The translations under genes were made by a program, and so were the position numbers. Shown one piece after another: positions 1 through 13,400 of a DNA stretch of 64,000 nt; the stretch's first letter is position 1; the number at the start of each line of letters is the position of its first letter. This DNA comes from Atrichornis clamosus (taxonomy: Eukaryota > Chordata > Aves > Passeriformes > Menuridae). A model generated the notes under the pieces. That model was not told the origin of the DNA. It made no database searches and worked only from the letters and a program-made list of their open reading frames with translations. The stretch covers positions 146,537 to 210,536 of the forward strand of contig WBMZ01014033.1 of assembly GCA_013400975.1 (NCBI GenBank), written 5' to 3'.

Positions 1-3000
1 AAGAGATTTTTCTCTGATCTCATATTTTAAGATATTTTAAGGTTATTTTATAGTTAATGTTAAATCTCATGTATCTTCTATATTTTTATTAGCCAGTGAC
101 AATGCTTCTGTTATCATCACATTTATAAATGTATATGAATTACCGCAACTAAGAGCAAGCCATTGATAATCAGTAATTTGTTCACTAAATGAATCTGTAT
201 TAAAGTTCAGATTTTTTTTCGAATGACTTTAAAAAAGTAAGCTCACCTCTCTCTGGTAATTTTTCTCAATCTATATGGGTTAAATCTATTCTTTGTCTTC
301 AGCCAAACAATACTGCATGACTCACTACAAACTATGAATTATTATATCCTGCAGGAAAATAATTTTATGTGTTATATATTCTAATTTGTTGATATTGTAC
401 AACATATAGCTAAAAGATAAAACTATATCTTAATTGCTCTGTGCTATTCATCACTCCACAAAGTTTCTTCTTTTCTGAAAAGACACACCTGTGTGTATAC
501 TACCCTCAACACTGAAGTACTTTGCCAATTTTGCAGCCAGAGACACTGAAACATGCCAAAGATGAGAACTGCTCCAGTTCTATCACAATGTTGTGGTATA
601 GAACTTAGAATTCCCCAAAAAACAAATTCACTCTATAATAAACTTTTCCTGGTTTATATATTCTTTCGCAAGCCTGTTTGGTCTCCCCTCTTTCTAAACA
701 AAACTATACACCAAATTTCGAATCTGAGGTAGTAATGAGCACAACTGAGATACCATATGGTCTTCTAAGATCTGTAACTTCAGAAATATCTGTCTCATAT
801 ATCTTCAGGTCTCACCAGCAGCACTACACTTCTGTTAAACCATAACTAAGTCAAAAATCATCACCTTTTCCCTGGAAATGTGAGCTCCTTTTTTTTGAGT
901 GCTACATTAACATAAATACGATGGGTTTTTTTGACTGATCTTCAGTAACAAAATTCTATAGCTTTAATATTATTTCTTTCTAATATTTCCCAAAATTCTC
1001 CTTAGTCACAGGCTTATTATATAAAAGAATAAATTTATATAAAGGATAGCTTCAGTAAAAGTTATCAATTCATATTCGTCTTTCTTTTAGCCCATTGGTA
1101 CAGATTTCTAATCACTGTATTATTTCAGACTCTTTCTGTGATGAAAATTCATTCACACCTTCCAGTCTAGCTTTAGGATTTTTTTTCTTTTTAATGTTCT
1201 TAGCTCTTTGAACTTGCTCACCAGTAAATTAATCTTCTTTTGAAACACTGTTAAACAAATACGCTGCTTGAAAAATATTCTGTTATTTACCACTTCTGTT
1301 TACTGTTGACCCTGATAATATACAGTGCGTTTTCAAAGAATAGATATATTGTTTATCCAAACAGAAGAAGTTGTGCTGTGTACATAAAAATAAGTACATG
1401 TCTTTTTGACACTTCACAAATACCTGTACATTTTTCAAGATATTCAAAAGACACAAATAAGATCCATGAAAAAAGCCCAAAACACTGAAGGTAAGTTTTG
1501 AATTGAAAGAACATTTTGGCTACACCGTCATTATACCTTTGAAATTCCACTTGGAGATACTCTACACACTAGCATTACGGAACAGACAAACCCTTAGTGA
1601 AAGTGTTGGGGAAAGGTGGCATTTGAATGGGTATGTCATTTTTTGTTGGAATATTTCTCTGAAAATTAGCTCACAAAATGAAGGACCACATTAAAATGGT
1701 CAGTCTTAGCTATATAACAACTCATAGTGTCTTCTAAAGATCTATCTATCATTATTCATTTTAAGTGGATTTTTATTTGATAATACAGTGCTCCAGTCTT
1801 GTGGTGCTTCAAAAATTAATGAAGAAAAAGAAAGATATAGAAGGGCAATGAATGAAAGAAAGAAAAACACCAAAAGAAGGAAATGTTTTTAGGTTTAAAA
1901 TCATATTTTGAATTGTATTGTATAGACTTCCATGTCTATAAAAAATGACATGATGTAAAGCATTAATCTAGCATGCAGATCAAGAATGGGAAAAAGGAGA
2001 GGAAAAGAGTCTTAGAGTGTTAGACTGGGAAAATGTGAGTTGTATTACTATTATTTCTTCTCAGCAGTAAGAATGTTGCAAAAGAAATGTAAGCGTACAA
2101 AAACTAGCCCCAGTGCCTTGTCCAGTTATTTGCACATTATAGTGGTGAAAGGAACAGAAAATGTATAAATAAATTGCCTGTTCAAAGAGTCAATGTATAC
2201 AGGTTTCTGATATATATCCTTTATCATTCTTAAAATATTTAACAGTTACTTCATAAAAATTAGTCCTCTCTTCTCATATGGTTTTAGTACCTTTTTGATC
2301 TAATTGAGCGAGCAGATAACTAGGTGCAAGAAAGATAAGGATTTAATTTGCTTGAATTGTTCCTAAATGTTCAATTTTTCCTAAATTGTTCAAATTTGTT
2401 GAATATTTATAGCATTGGCTTATTGACTTTCTGAACATTTGTCTCTTTTCTACTTGCTATGAATTCTGGGCTTATCTGAAAAAGATTGTGTTATGCCTTG
2501 ATGAGGATTTTAAACGGAAAGCCCTAAATAGTGTAAATGCCACTGAATATTCAGTTGTTGGATGTGTGTCTTTTTACAAATTTATGACATTTGAATTCTA
2601 TAACAGAACCCTGAAAATCAACCTTTCAATTCACAGAAATATAAAAATCGTTAGAGTTTTGAGTTAAGTTATCCTGAGGACACAAACAGAAAACCTTGAC
2701 TTGAAGAAAAATATGGTAATCAAACAAGAAAACTTCCCAGAAATCTGATTAAAAAGAAAATGTCAAAGTCATTGACTTAAGCCAAAATAAGAAGCATATT
2801 TGACATCTTCCTCTGAAGTAACTTCACATTTTTCATTTTGTTATTTCTTTTGTTTTCAGTCTTACAAGGGAATAACTATAAATAAGTATTCTGTTAAAAA
2901 ATCCAGGCAAAAAGAAATAATAAGTTCCTCTGTTTTTACATAGGCTTTACAAAAAAAATATTATTTCATATATGGGCAAGATTCCTGTTCTCAGTTTCTT

Positions 3001-3028
3001 GCAATGTTTCTGTATATCACACTCCAAA

Positions 3029-3058
3029 CAGCAGCAGCAGCAGCAAAAAAAAAAAAAA
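3029..3058 (+). repeat. (CAG)5 followed by A14
   Basis: Five CAG units run into an A-run of 14. There is no visible reading frame around them, so this is not a polyglutamine exon. Confidence 0.9.
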
Positions 3059-3619
3059 GCCTCGTAAAACTGGGGCATGCGTTTGCAATACTACTAAACA
3101 TAGCAAACATGGTTATCATAGAAATCTTTCCTTTTTAGCTTTGACTCTATTAGATTTGAAATTCAACAGATCACAATCCATGCAACCTTTACACAAAGAA
3201 CCGAGCAACTCCAGTTTTAAACTTATTTTCAGTTTTACATTCTTGTACATGTCTTCAGTGAGGCTAACTAACAACAGAGGGGGGGATGGAGAGAGTCTTT
3301 ATCAGAGAAATAAGGGAAAAAAAATGGAAATAAGAAAGCCTTTTTCCTTAATCAGGCCCTCTTCTTCTCTGTAGGGATGTTCAAACAGTTAAGAGAGCAC
3401 CTGCTGTTCATGGGGGGAGAAACATTTGTTCTGCCAAAGGAAGTATTTTGCATAAAGCCGCGTGGATCGAGAGTGGCACCCAGTGGCCAAGGCTTTGCCA
3501 CAGAATGCGGTTCCTAAAGCTGCATTTCCCTGCTCTTTTGCTAATGTGCTTTCTGCGTGGAAGGAATAACTCTTAAGCCAGTCTGGTTTAATAGGATTAA
3601 GCCAAATATTGTTTGGCGG

Positions 3620-3661
3620 CTTTTTTTCTTTTACTAACGTCTTTTTTTCTTTTACTAACAT
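3620..3661 (+). repeat. Tandem duplication of a 21-bp unit
   Basis: CTTTTTTTCTTTTACTAAC plus GT, then the same unit ending in AT, stand side by side with one mismatch. This is a recent local duplication in non-coding DNA. Confidence 0.92.
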
Positions 3662-4379
3662 TCTGCACAGTATGCAATGAATGATGTTTGCAAATATCAA
3701 TTTGCTATAGGTTTAAGGCAGACTTTTACTAGTTAAAGCTAAAAGCAACATGCAGTCAATGTGAAAGAAGAATGATGAAGTCTGTGAAAGAAAAATTAGG
3801 CAATTAATAAAACAAAATGGAATATTGGCCTAATCGTGTGAAAGCCTGTAAATTTAAGGAGTGCTTACATGTACCAGAATGTTATACTAACGTTAATTAA
3901 TAATATATTAATATTATAATATTAATTATGTAGTAAATTCCATTATCTAAAAATAAGCACACACATTATTTCTGTAAGGAATTACCTATATGGTTGCACT
4001 CACATTTCTCCTTCTTAAATCCTGATCTTGCCAGTGAATCAACACAAAAGACTGCAGGTTCTTCCAGACACAACCTATGTTTTAAGATTTGTAGGCAGAA
4101 TTAACTAACTTTTCCATGGGAAAAAAGAGGATCTATATTTAAATTTTGTGCTTTTCTTTCAAAGTGCAAGAGTGTGGTTAACTAAAGGGTGTTCCCACAT
4201 GGTATGTGACTGAAGGAATAATATCTAAATTACTCTACTTGTTTTTCAGGCTAATCATTACCAGGATTTTTTCCTGCCTGATGTTGTGGGCAGGAGTATT
4301 CCTTGCTATGTGACAACAGAGTCTATTTATTTCATTGTAGATGGTTAATCACTTCTTCACTACAGGACTAGTGAGATAG

Positions 4380-4380
<1 letters not shown>

Positions 4381-4416
<36 letters not shown>
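4381..4416 (+). repeat. (GATA)9 microsatellite
   Basis: There are nine perfect GATA units, preceded by an imperfect GAGATAGA lead-in from about 4373. It is a likely polymorphic locus. Confidence 0.98.
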
Positions 4417-4888
4417 CACAAATCACTATATATGTATAAACATGTCTTGCTCTCCCTGGATCATTTATTATCCAAATAAAATAAACACTATCCTACTCAC
4501 ACTGACGAACAGTATTTGTTGAATTACTGCCCTCATATGCAATTAGGCACTGTAGCACTGATGGCAAAGCATAAAAATTGTAACTGAGAATCTGCAGTGT
4601 TGAAAACCAGGACACAAACTTAGAACTTAAGGTCAAAAACACGTAAGACTACTACTGGAAGTTACAAGCTGCAGAGCAGGTGGCCTAATTCTCAGAAAAA
4701 TTGGGTTTTCTAAAAAATACAGGTGCATTTGAAAACTGAAAAAACCCCAGAAATAAACAACTCCACCTTGTTTTATTCTAACTATAGCTTTGTTAATAAG
4801 CTGATGCTAAGGAAAGTTTTCCCCTAGGTTTTCTAACATTTTCCTAGAGATATTCTCTTTCAGTGGTATTTTCAAATTCAGACATAGA

Positions 4889-4978
4889 GGGGGGGGGGTT
4901 TTGAGGGTTTTTGGGGGCTTTTTGGGGTATTTTTTTGGGGGGTTTTTTTGGGTTGGGTTTTGGGTTTTTTTGGGGGGT
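4889..4978 (+). repeat. G/T-only tract with many G-runs (G-quadruplex potential)
   Basis: About 90 bp consist almost solely of G and T, starting with ten G in a row and followed by at least eight more runs of three to six G separated by T-runs. This meets the usual G-quadruplex pattern several times over on the plus strand. Confidence 0.9.
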
Positions 4979-6039
4979 AACAGTATAGTACCCTTTTCTA
5001 AATGAAGTATTAACTAGTTAAAGGCAACAATTCTGAAATATCAAAAAAATACTGTATGCCTCTTGCCCTCTACAACCATCAGTTTTGGAGCTACCACTGC
5101 TTTCTGTGAAGCAGATTCTAGTGTTTTGGACAACTTCTTTTCAGAAGTAGGAACATAAATACGGCAAGGCAGCCTAACAAAATATCCAGATTCTTCCAAT
5201 CAAAAATTACTTGCAAGAGCTCAAAACCTATTACTGCTTGACAGATGGTAAGGACAGAATCCTAAGGCATGGATATAAGACTAAATTCTACATGATTTAA
5301 TAAAAACTTCTAGTAGGCTATGAATTTTTTTATATATTCCAAAATAATTTCTACAAAAAGGCTAGTTACTTTCATACTTAAAACTTTAAAAAACAAAGGG
5401 TTTTATGGTGTTACCATTCCAAGGAGATACTCTCCTCCAAGCATTCTCTCCACTGCCCTTCTACCTGCCAAGGATAGTCTGATTAACACTTCCCTCTGGG
5501 AATCATTTCTGCTAGACCAACACTGCTTTATCAGCTCCTTTGTAGCTTAGTGAAACAGCATCCATGACCTTTTGAAACCTCCTCAACCTTATATTAGAGT
5601 TTTCCACGGCTGAGAAATGTGATCACTACTTCCAAAAGAATATTTGACAGTTATAGTCAGAAACACTGTTGTCCCAGTTATTGCTGGCAAATAAAAATCT
5701 AGCAGCTAGCTGGTGTTTAATATAAACAAAGCATTCACCCATGGCAAATTTCCTCTGCAGACTAGAAAGAGGAAGTTTACATTTCCACTCATAACCACTT
5801 TCACCAGAAAAATTACACTTTATACAAATATAAATGGTGAACAATGAATGGGGCTCATTATTAGCTCTTAAAAGAAACAAAGATGTAAAAGTAATAAAGC
5901 AACCACAACAGGATAGTTCAGGATGACTGGACCTTGTATCTTGCTTGCCATGTTTCAGCAAATGAAGACCATCAGAGGACGTTTGAGGATCAAGAGAAAT
6001 TATTTTACTCCCTTTGGGAAAGAGATTTCTTTACAACAA

Positions 6040-7056
6040 TGTTTTGGTTTCAGCCTGGCCAGAGGCCAGGAACTCCCCCGGCTCACGGACTTCCCCCCAC
6101 TTCTTGCAGCCAGACAGAGGAGAAGGAAGGAAAAAAAATTCAAAGTGTCCACGAGGTTTGTGATTAAAAACTCAAGAGAAAAATCACAGGCAAAACAGGC
6201 AAACTACTTGAAAATATGAAACTACATGTATTATAATACCAGAAAAAGAAGAAAAATTGAGAAGCAATATGAGCTGTGGGAAAAAGCACCTTCTTTCCCC
6301 CACCTCACTTTCCCCTCCCTGCTTCCCTCCTACCCAAATGATGCAGGGAGACGGAGAATTAGGGGGTTTTTTAGGGTTAGGCCGGGTCTTCATATTCTCA
6401 AGGATTGGCGTCTTCCCCTGCTACACGGTGGGGTCCCCTTTTGGAAATTAAAGTCCAAAGTCCATCCCATGGGCAACAGTGGCCCTCAGACTGCTGCAGC
6501 GTGAGTCACTCCTCCACAGGCTGCAGTCTTTAAGCATCCCCCTGCTCCAACATCTCTAACGGGGGGCTCTGCATTCCCGTGGTCCTTCAGGCAACAGCGG
6601 CCCTCAAACTGCTACGGTGTGGGTCACTCCTTCACAGGCTGCAGTCTTTAAGCATCCAACATCTGCAGAGGGGGCTCTGCACTCCCATGGGCTACAAGGG
6701 GGACATCCCGTCTCACCATGGTCTCACCACCAGCTGCAGAGGAATCTCGACTCCGGCCCTGCTGTATCTTCTTCCGACCTGGCCTGGGTGCTTCTCCATG
6801 TTGGTCTTTTAGCTCACATCCTCCTCCTTCCTGGCTGCAATTTTTAGCTGCGCAAACAGAATTGTGTTGAATTCCTTCTTAAATATGTTATCACAGAGGC
6901 GTTACCACTTCTAATTGGCCTGCGGCATGTCCATCTTTTCAGCCAGACAGGCATTGGCCCTGCAGGACATGAAGGTGGGGCTTCTAGCAGCTTCTCACAG
7001 AAGCCACCCCTGCAGCCCCCCCGCTACCAAAAACCAGGTCTGGCAAAACCATGACA
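6040..7056 (-). mobile_element. Solo LTR, ERVL type, with 5-bp AACAA target duplication
   Basis: The element of about 1.02 kb starts (minus strand) TGTCATGGTTTTGCCAGACC and ends GCTGAAACCAAAACA. AACAA stands directly on both sides, a perfect 5-bp duplication. Inside, on the minus strand, are GGTTTTTGGTAGC, GCTTCTGTGAGAAGCTGCTA and GCCAATTAGAAGTGGTAACG, and all have close counterparts in the LTR at 38969-40053. The duplicated motif CAGGCTGCAGTCTTTAAGCA occurs twice (about 6518 and 6634), an internal tandem. Numerous reading frames of 60-110 codons here are by-products. No retroviral genes are attached. Confidence 0.88.
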
Positions 7057-10000
7057 AACAAGAACGTGGGCATGTTTATAAACATCGTTATTTGTGCATT
7101 ACCTATTACATGCAAGATTTTTGCAAGCTGACATACTTACTGCAATTAATACTGTTCTATACCAGCTATATGGGAGGAATATACTGCCATCGTTGCTGGA
7201 CCAAGGAATTGCATTTCGCAGTGATTTTACAATAATTTTCAATTAATGCAAGCCTTAGGGAGTCATTCTTATAGACCCAGATATCTCAGATGTGTCATCT
7301 CCCACTTGACAAGTCTTATTACTCACAATTCATTACATTTTACCACTGCTATTTAGTATCATTTAATCATCCCATTTTGACACAACACGCAAATCATATA
7401 CCAGAATTTATCACAGAATGGCATGCATTAAGTAAAAACATGCATTTTAATTGAAAAAATTATTTTGTTTTCAGTAACTCAATACAACAAATTTACATGA
7501 TTTCTAGTGAAGTCAAGAGAGCAAGGAAATCCTCTCCTGGCCTCTTGGTGATTCATAATCTTTCTCCAGCCCTCCAGCCCAGTTAATCCATGTCCTGTAG
7601 ATTAGTCTATTAAAAAAAAAAAAAAGTGGCTTTACAGCTGGAGATGAAGACTTAAATATTGTTTTGAAATGCATGTTTTTTAGAAAGTAGTCAATGCTTG
7701 GAAGGTACTGTAATCATCACCAAATGATAGGGGAGATAGAAAAGTAAACACATGGAGAATAATGAATTGCTTCTCAAATATAATAGTCCTCATACTCTGA
7801 CCACAAGACACAAACTGAGGAAAATGAGTGACCACCTGGCAAATCAATGCTAGCGCAAAGAATTCCAGGATCTCACAATTGCATTCTTTTAGTCTTATCC
7901 CAGAAAAACAGTAGGCTCAATATTTTTCAGCTTTTATTAAATTTCAGAATAAATTGGAAGAGAGAAATATGATATTCTTCATGGAACAATAACTTATTCA
8001 AGCATTCCAACATTTTGTTTCTACATAGTGCAAACATTCCACAATAGATTCTGCTCTGAATTTTTAATTTATATTTTTAATTTAGTTTTCTGTAGTCTCC
8101 TTTGCATGGTCACATTGTGATTCAGTTGAGCTCAAGTTCACAGTGTTGAATAAGCCTCTCAAGCAAGCTGAAGAATTTTTATGTCTTAGATCCAGTTGAA
8201 AAGGTTGCTGCATTAAAACCATTGATGTGTGTGAACTAAACCTTCCTCAGTGTTAGTGTTGGGATAAAATATTCAAGGCCATAAAATCTGGCCTCAAAAA
8301 CTCTGGAACCTGCTTTAGCATTAAAAGTAGTATCAACACATACCATAAGGTGAAAGATGCTTGCCTAGTTTTGTTATTACTATATATAAGTTTACATATA
8401 TATTTCGTATAAATTCCTTACCAAAGCAAAAACTTGACTGTGACCATCTATGTCAGCAACATAAAGGTAAAATCTTTATTTTAATATCACAGAAAATGAG
8501 TATTTTACCTGGCACACAGGTATAAAAAAAAGGTGCTTTAGAAAAATTATTATATATATGAAATATCTAGAGTATATCACAGCTGCTACACAGTGTCATA
8601 CTGTTGTTTACTTACTCGTCAGTAAAACAATAACATAGAGGAATTACTTGGCTTTACCTCTAGTAAAGTTTTTGCTCCAATTAAAGGCCAGTATTCAGAA
8701 GGAAGACAATAAAATAGAAATACCTGAGCTCCCATAACAACACGTCCAGAAAAGTTATTTTGTATGCTCAGTATTTTCACTTACACGTTACAGTTTTTTG
8801 TATTTTCTGAAAGAAATAGTCCCTCCCAAACTAATGCTGAACAAGGTAAATGCCCTGGGAATTCAAAATCAAAGTAGAGAGCATTTTTGGACATAGCCTT
8901 CTTCGTTTTTGGAGTCTAGTGTAGGCAAAGAAAGCATCTTCTGTTTTCATTGACGAGGATGAAATCTGACCTAGACTACTCTCAGAAACAGAACAGTTTC
9001 TGATTTCAACAGGGACAGAATTTTATCTGTCCCTTAGTATTGCAAGTTGCAAGGAGGTTTTTTCTGCATATTTACACAAAATATCAATGATCATAGGACT
9101 TTTGAAGCAAGCCATAACTTAGAGAGAACACCCTTACAGCCACAGGAAATTTCAATGGAAAAAATCAAGCCTGAGAGAGATGAATATTTTTAGTAACAGC
9201 GCAGTCCTTGTTGGGCTGTTGCCACACAGGTTGGAGAACACAGAGTTAAAGAAGTTCAACATGTTACTGATAGCACCTGCTCTTTCCACATAAGCATGCA
9301 ATTTAATCAGTCCAAGTTTGTATTTAAATCTTCAGTTACATCATGTTCATTCATTCTAGTGGTATAATTTGCATCAGTTTAAATAATACCACACTTTAAA
9401 GAGAGAAAAAAAGAGAGAGAATTATTTGCATGATTATTTTGCTTGCTATAAGCCTTAGGCTTCTGCCCTCTGGAATCTTAAGGGAAGTGTTAGGTTCTTC
9501 TTCTGATATGATGAATTTAAGATGCAAACTGGATTTTAATTTTCATTCTCAGGTATTCTGAAACCTCTTCAGCCTGGTCCAAGTAGTGGAAAGATGTACA
9601 TTTGAAGTGTATGCTTCCCAGTTCCCATCTGAGCTTTGTCAGCTTCATTCGACTTCTACTACATATCAGAGATCTTCTTCTGTATTTTGATGTCAGTCAA
9701 GGTTCATGACTCAAAGAATCATTTTGGAAGACAACTAAAATGGATGCTCCAGCTTATTCTCTTTCCTTCAGACAACCAAGGGGAAAACTTTGGAAGAGAC
9801 AACTGGCTTTTCCAAGCATTTCCTTTAAAAAGGTTTCAATTGCTGGGCCTGCTGATGCTGCAGCTTTTTTTTACAGCATGACAGCCATTGAAAGGAACAG
9901 AATATTGTCAATACCGTGGTTTTCCACTAAGGTGCAAACAGCTGAGCCGAACTGAAATTCTATTATTTGCAGATAAAGTGAAAACTCTGACTTGACCAAG

Positions 10001-13000
10001 ATGTGCTTTTAATATGCTTGGGTTTTTGTTTTCCAGGATACTTTGAGATAAATATTAGTTTTGGGGAAAAGGTAACATGCACCATAAAATATTGCTTAAA
10101 AAGAAAAGGAAAAAAAAAAGGATGAAAAAACTGTTATCAACTGTGACTGAGTGAAACTAAAGATCATGCCAGAGAGCTTAACAGCAGTGCAGTGGTCACA
10201 GAAGCCTGGTGCTTAAAAATTAATTTCTAGTTTGAAGCTGTTAGTGCCAGTGCCAAGAGCATACAAAGTACATTTGTTCATCACCAGAGATAGTTTCAGA
10301 GTAGAAAATTTAAAAGGAAGACAATGAGGTCTCTCCAGTTGCTAAAATAGATCTGGGAAATGATTAAAATCTCCAGGCGGTGAAAAATAGATTTCCACAA
10401 AAGAATAGCTAAGGGGCAAATTATAGAAATATCTTGTCACATTTTACATACCTATAAACTTGTCTACTTCTCAAAGGATGGCCTTCTATTAATTTGATAA
10501 AAAGCTGATCAGATGCAATTTAGTTTTCTCTGAAATAGATATTTAGGGAACATATTCTGCTGTCTCTGTTCCCACTCGAAAGAAAAGAGATGTTTATTAG
10601 ACCATTGACTTCTTAAACCAGAAACAAATATTATACCGCTGTTCATGCTGTAAATGGAAAGAGAAACATATTTGCAAACTCAGTCACAGCTGTAAATATA
10701 TTCCTGCAGCTACTCACAAGTGTAGCAGAAAGACTTCGTTGTACCCATCAAAGATGTCACCATGTGCGCTGAGATCAAATAGCTTGTACTTTCATCTGTG
10801 AACCTAAAATTCCTGAACAAGTCTGAGCACTCCTGACCAGCAGTCCTAATGTTTTAACAGAGGTATTGAGAATGTGTTTTATCTATCCAGGCACGATTAC
10901 CTGCTCCACTTCCAGCACCTCCATGAATGAAAGCAATGACCTAAAGAGATAACATTTCACACTGCAGGAGAACCAAAAGCAAGCAAGCACACACATCTGA
11001 AATTTTGAAAGTCAAAACTGTTTTAAAGACCAGCTTTTGATGGCTAATAATATTCTTTCTGTATCAGAAGTGCATGAAAATAATTTTTTCTTTTGGAACA
11101 ATAGGGAAGTATTCATAGTAAACAAATTCTGTTCTGAGTTCTGTTCAGTAAACAAAGATTTATTTAGGTGAAAATTCTTATTATTTAGACCTACTTGACA
11201 GATAGATAAAAGATCCTGAAACATTTTGTGGATTGTTTGCTACTCTCTATTCAGGTCATCTAATACTTCGGGTTTTTTCTCTTCCTTGATTGCTAAGTTA
11301 AAGTGTTTTAAAATGGAAAAATATATTAATCTTTTTATTGCAGAGATATTTATTTGCATGCAAATGCATGTCTCTCTATGCAGAGTAGCTATTCCCCAAA
11401 AATTCTTCAGAACAATAAGATGTTCATATGAATATTTGCAAATAGCAAATAAAAAAGGGGCAGGAATATGGTGAAACATGACAGCTGTTCAGAATTTAAA
11501 TTTATGCTTTCTGGCTTCTAAACAAAAAAAAATTTCAGTGGACCTGATTATCCACTGCATGTACTTAGCCATTTACACTTGTGTGAAGCAGGAGCAATGC
11601 AGGAGTTACTCACTGGCAGACCTGACTCATCCATTCTCTTTCTAGTTGCACTTTTTGTACATCCAGTTTTCCAAGTAAATGATGGGGGGAGCCATGCTCC
11701 AAATCACTGGCTGCAGTGAGCAATATTTAACACAACTTCACAGCATGTTCAGAGTTTAATCTTAAAGCAGCAAAAAATAGCAGTTAAATTAATAATGGTA
11801 TTGATAATGAGCTTTCAGCCTTGCAGTTGGCAGTATAAGATCCTATGGCTGGCAGCTGAAGTTAGACAAACACAGCCTTTTAATCAGGTACACATTTTTA
11901 ACTGTGAGGGGAAGTAATTAGGACTGGTTACACAGGTTCCCACTTTAAAAATCAAGACAGCATTTTCTTTCATTGCAGCTGAAAAGTTGACGACAACTCA
12001 TGGCCTATACTCTGAAACTAAATCATCACAATGTGAATGTATCTAATCACTTATTCAGAAAGCCCTTCAGACTGCTCCTGGTTTTGCCATCCACTAACTA
12101 CCATGGCTATTGAGGTTGCAATGCTGCTGGAGTTGTGACAGCCTAAAACCCAAGAGAAAGCGAGACTTAAGAGGAGATGATATTTTTCTGAAAAGGTTAA
12201 ATGAAAAGGGGAAACAAGACTAAGGAGACAAGATTAGGGTCACATAAATGATTCCACAGGTTGAAACAGAAGAAACACATTCTGAGATTCAAGGTAGGAA
12301 TAGTTATTCTGAGTTTAATTTATTATGATATCCATTTATATAGTTTTAAAGGAAAAGGGGGGTCAATACCTGTAGAACAGACAAGATTTTGCAAGTATCA
12401 GAACAGAAAAGAAAATCATGCCAAAGGTTATATTTCCCCTACTGTGCATGATGAGCACTGCAAAACTGAAAATCTGTTTCTGATGGTACCTGTGTTAAGT
12501 CTGCATTAATGCCACAAATAAATAAAATAAGCATCTTTTCTATTCATTAGTTAGAAAATAGCACCTTTATCTCAGTTTTAGCTGTACAACTTTAGGACAA
12601 AGCAGGACAAAGAAGTGCCAATTTTATTCTATACTTACTGCATCAAGGTTTAGTGCACTTGCTGAGGAGAGTACAGATACTTGTTAAAGATGCTGACAGT
12701 GGCATAAAAAGTAATTACAGTATTGCACCTCCCTTTATAACAAACAACTCTACTTCCCTATCTTAGAGGTGACTCAAAGTCTTAAATTAGAATTCTCAGG
12801 GTTTCCCACATAGGCAAACACTGCAGTGTTTGAACAAGTGGTTATGCTTACTGCTCATATCGCTTACTGCTAACTGTAATTATAGTATTTATGAATTTAA
12901 ACCTTAATGACAACAAACACAGTAGCTCCACTGCTCTTGTACTAGAGATGTCACTTTTAGTTTTTCCACAGACATTGTACGAAAAAGGGGGGGACACTCA

Positions 13001-13246
13001 GGGATAATTTTTTCCCTCCCTCTTTTTTCCCTTTTCAACTTAGATATTGGGGTGCTTGGAGAGACTTCCATGAAACACATGGAAATACTGATGCAAACCC
13101 TTAAATATTTGTTAAATCTTTCCTGGAGATAAATATATAAATGAAAAGGAATGATTTACAGCAATTTTTCCTGGCTCAAGATCTGAATGGGTTTTCTGGA
13201 AACTGGTGATCAACTACCATCTCTGCTGAAAGAAAAAAATCTATAA

Positions 13247-13400
13247 TCAAGAAGAGCTATGGATTTTGTGAAGGACAACATTGTCTCACTAATCTCCGAG
13301 CACTTTGTCAGCATGTAAATAGGTGCATGGATAAAGAGGATTCAGCGGACATAAAGTGTTTGGATCTTTCAGAAGCTCTTGGGAAAGTTCCATACTAAAA
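13247..13400 (+). mobile_element. Ancient CR1/L3-like LINE fragment
   Basis: The stretch GGATTTTGTGAAGGACAACA, TGTCTCACTAATCTC, GTGCATGGATAAAGAGGATT, AGCGGACATAAAGTGTTTGG and TTTCAGAAGCTCTTGGGAAA follows the reverse-transcriptase region of old CR1/L3-type LINEs (consensus wording roughly: gattt-ataaaggac...ctcactaat...gtggataa-gg-ga-ccagtggacat). It is heavily mutated and has no tail, so it is a relic. The flanks on both sides may contain further unrecognisable parts. Confidence 0.75.

Larger units (their letters stand above)
1..6039. other. Gene desert, no gene seen
   Basis: AT-rich non-coding DNA. Apart from the (CAG)5/A14 run, the 21-bp tandem, the (GATA)9 and the G/T tract listed separately, nothing is recognisable. 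Reading frames of 60-111 codons on both strands (for example 3389-3700 minus and 5626-5961 minus) lack splice context or any familiar motif. Confidence 0.75.

Noticed and set aside
3029..3058. CAG repeat as a polyglutamine exon
   Set aside because: Only five units followed by poly-A, with no open frame or splice sites around it.
7408..7424. TCACAGAATGGCATGC as a CR1 3' end
   Set aside because: The match stops after TCACAGAATGG and no CR1 sequence follows.
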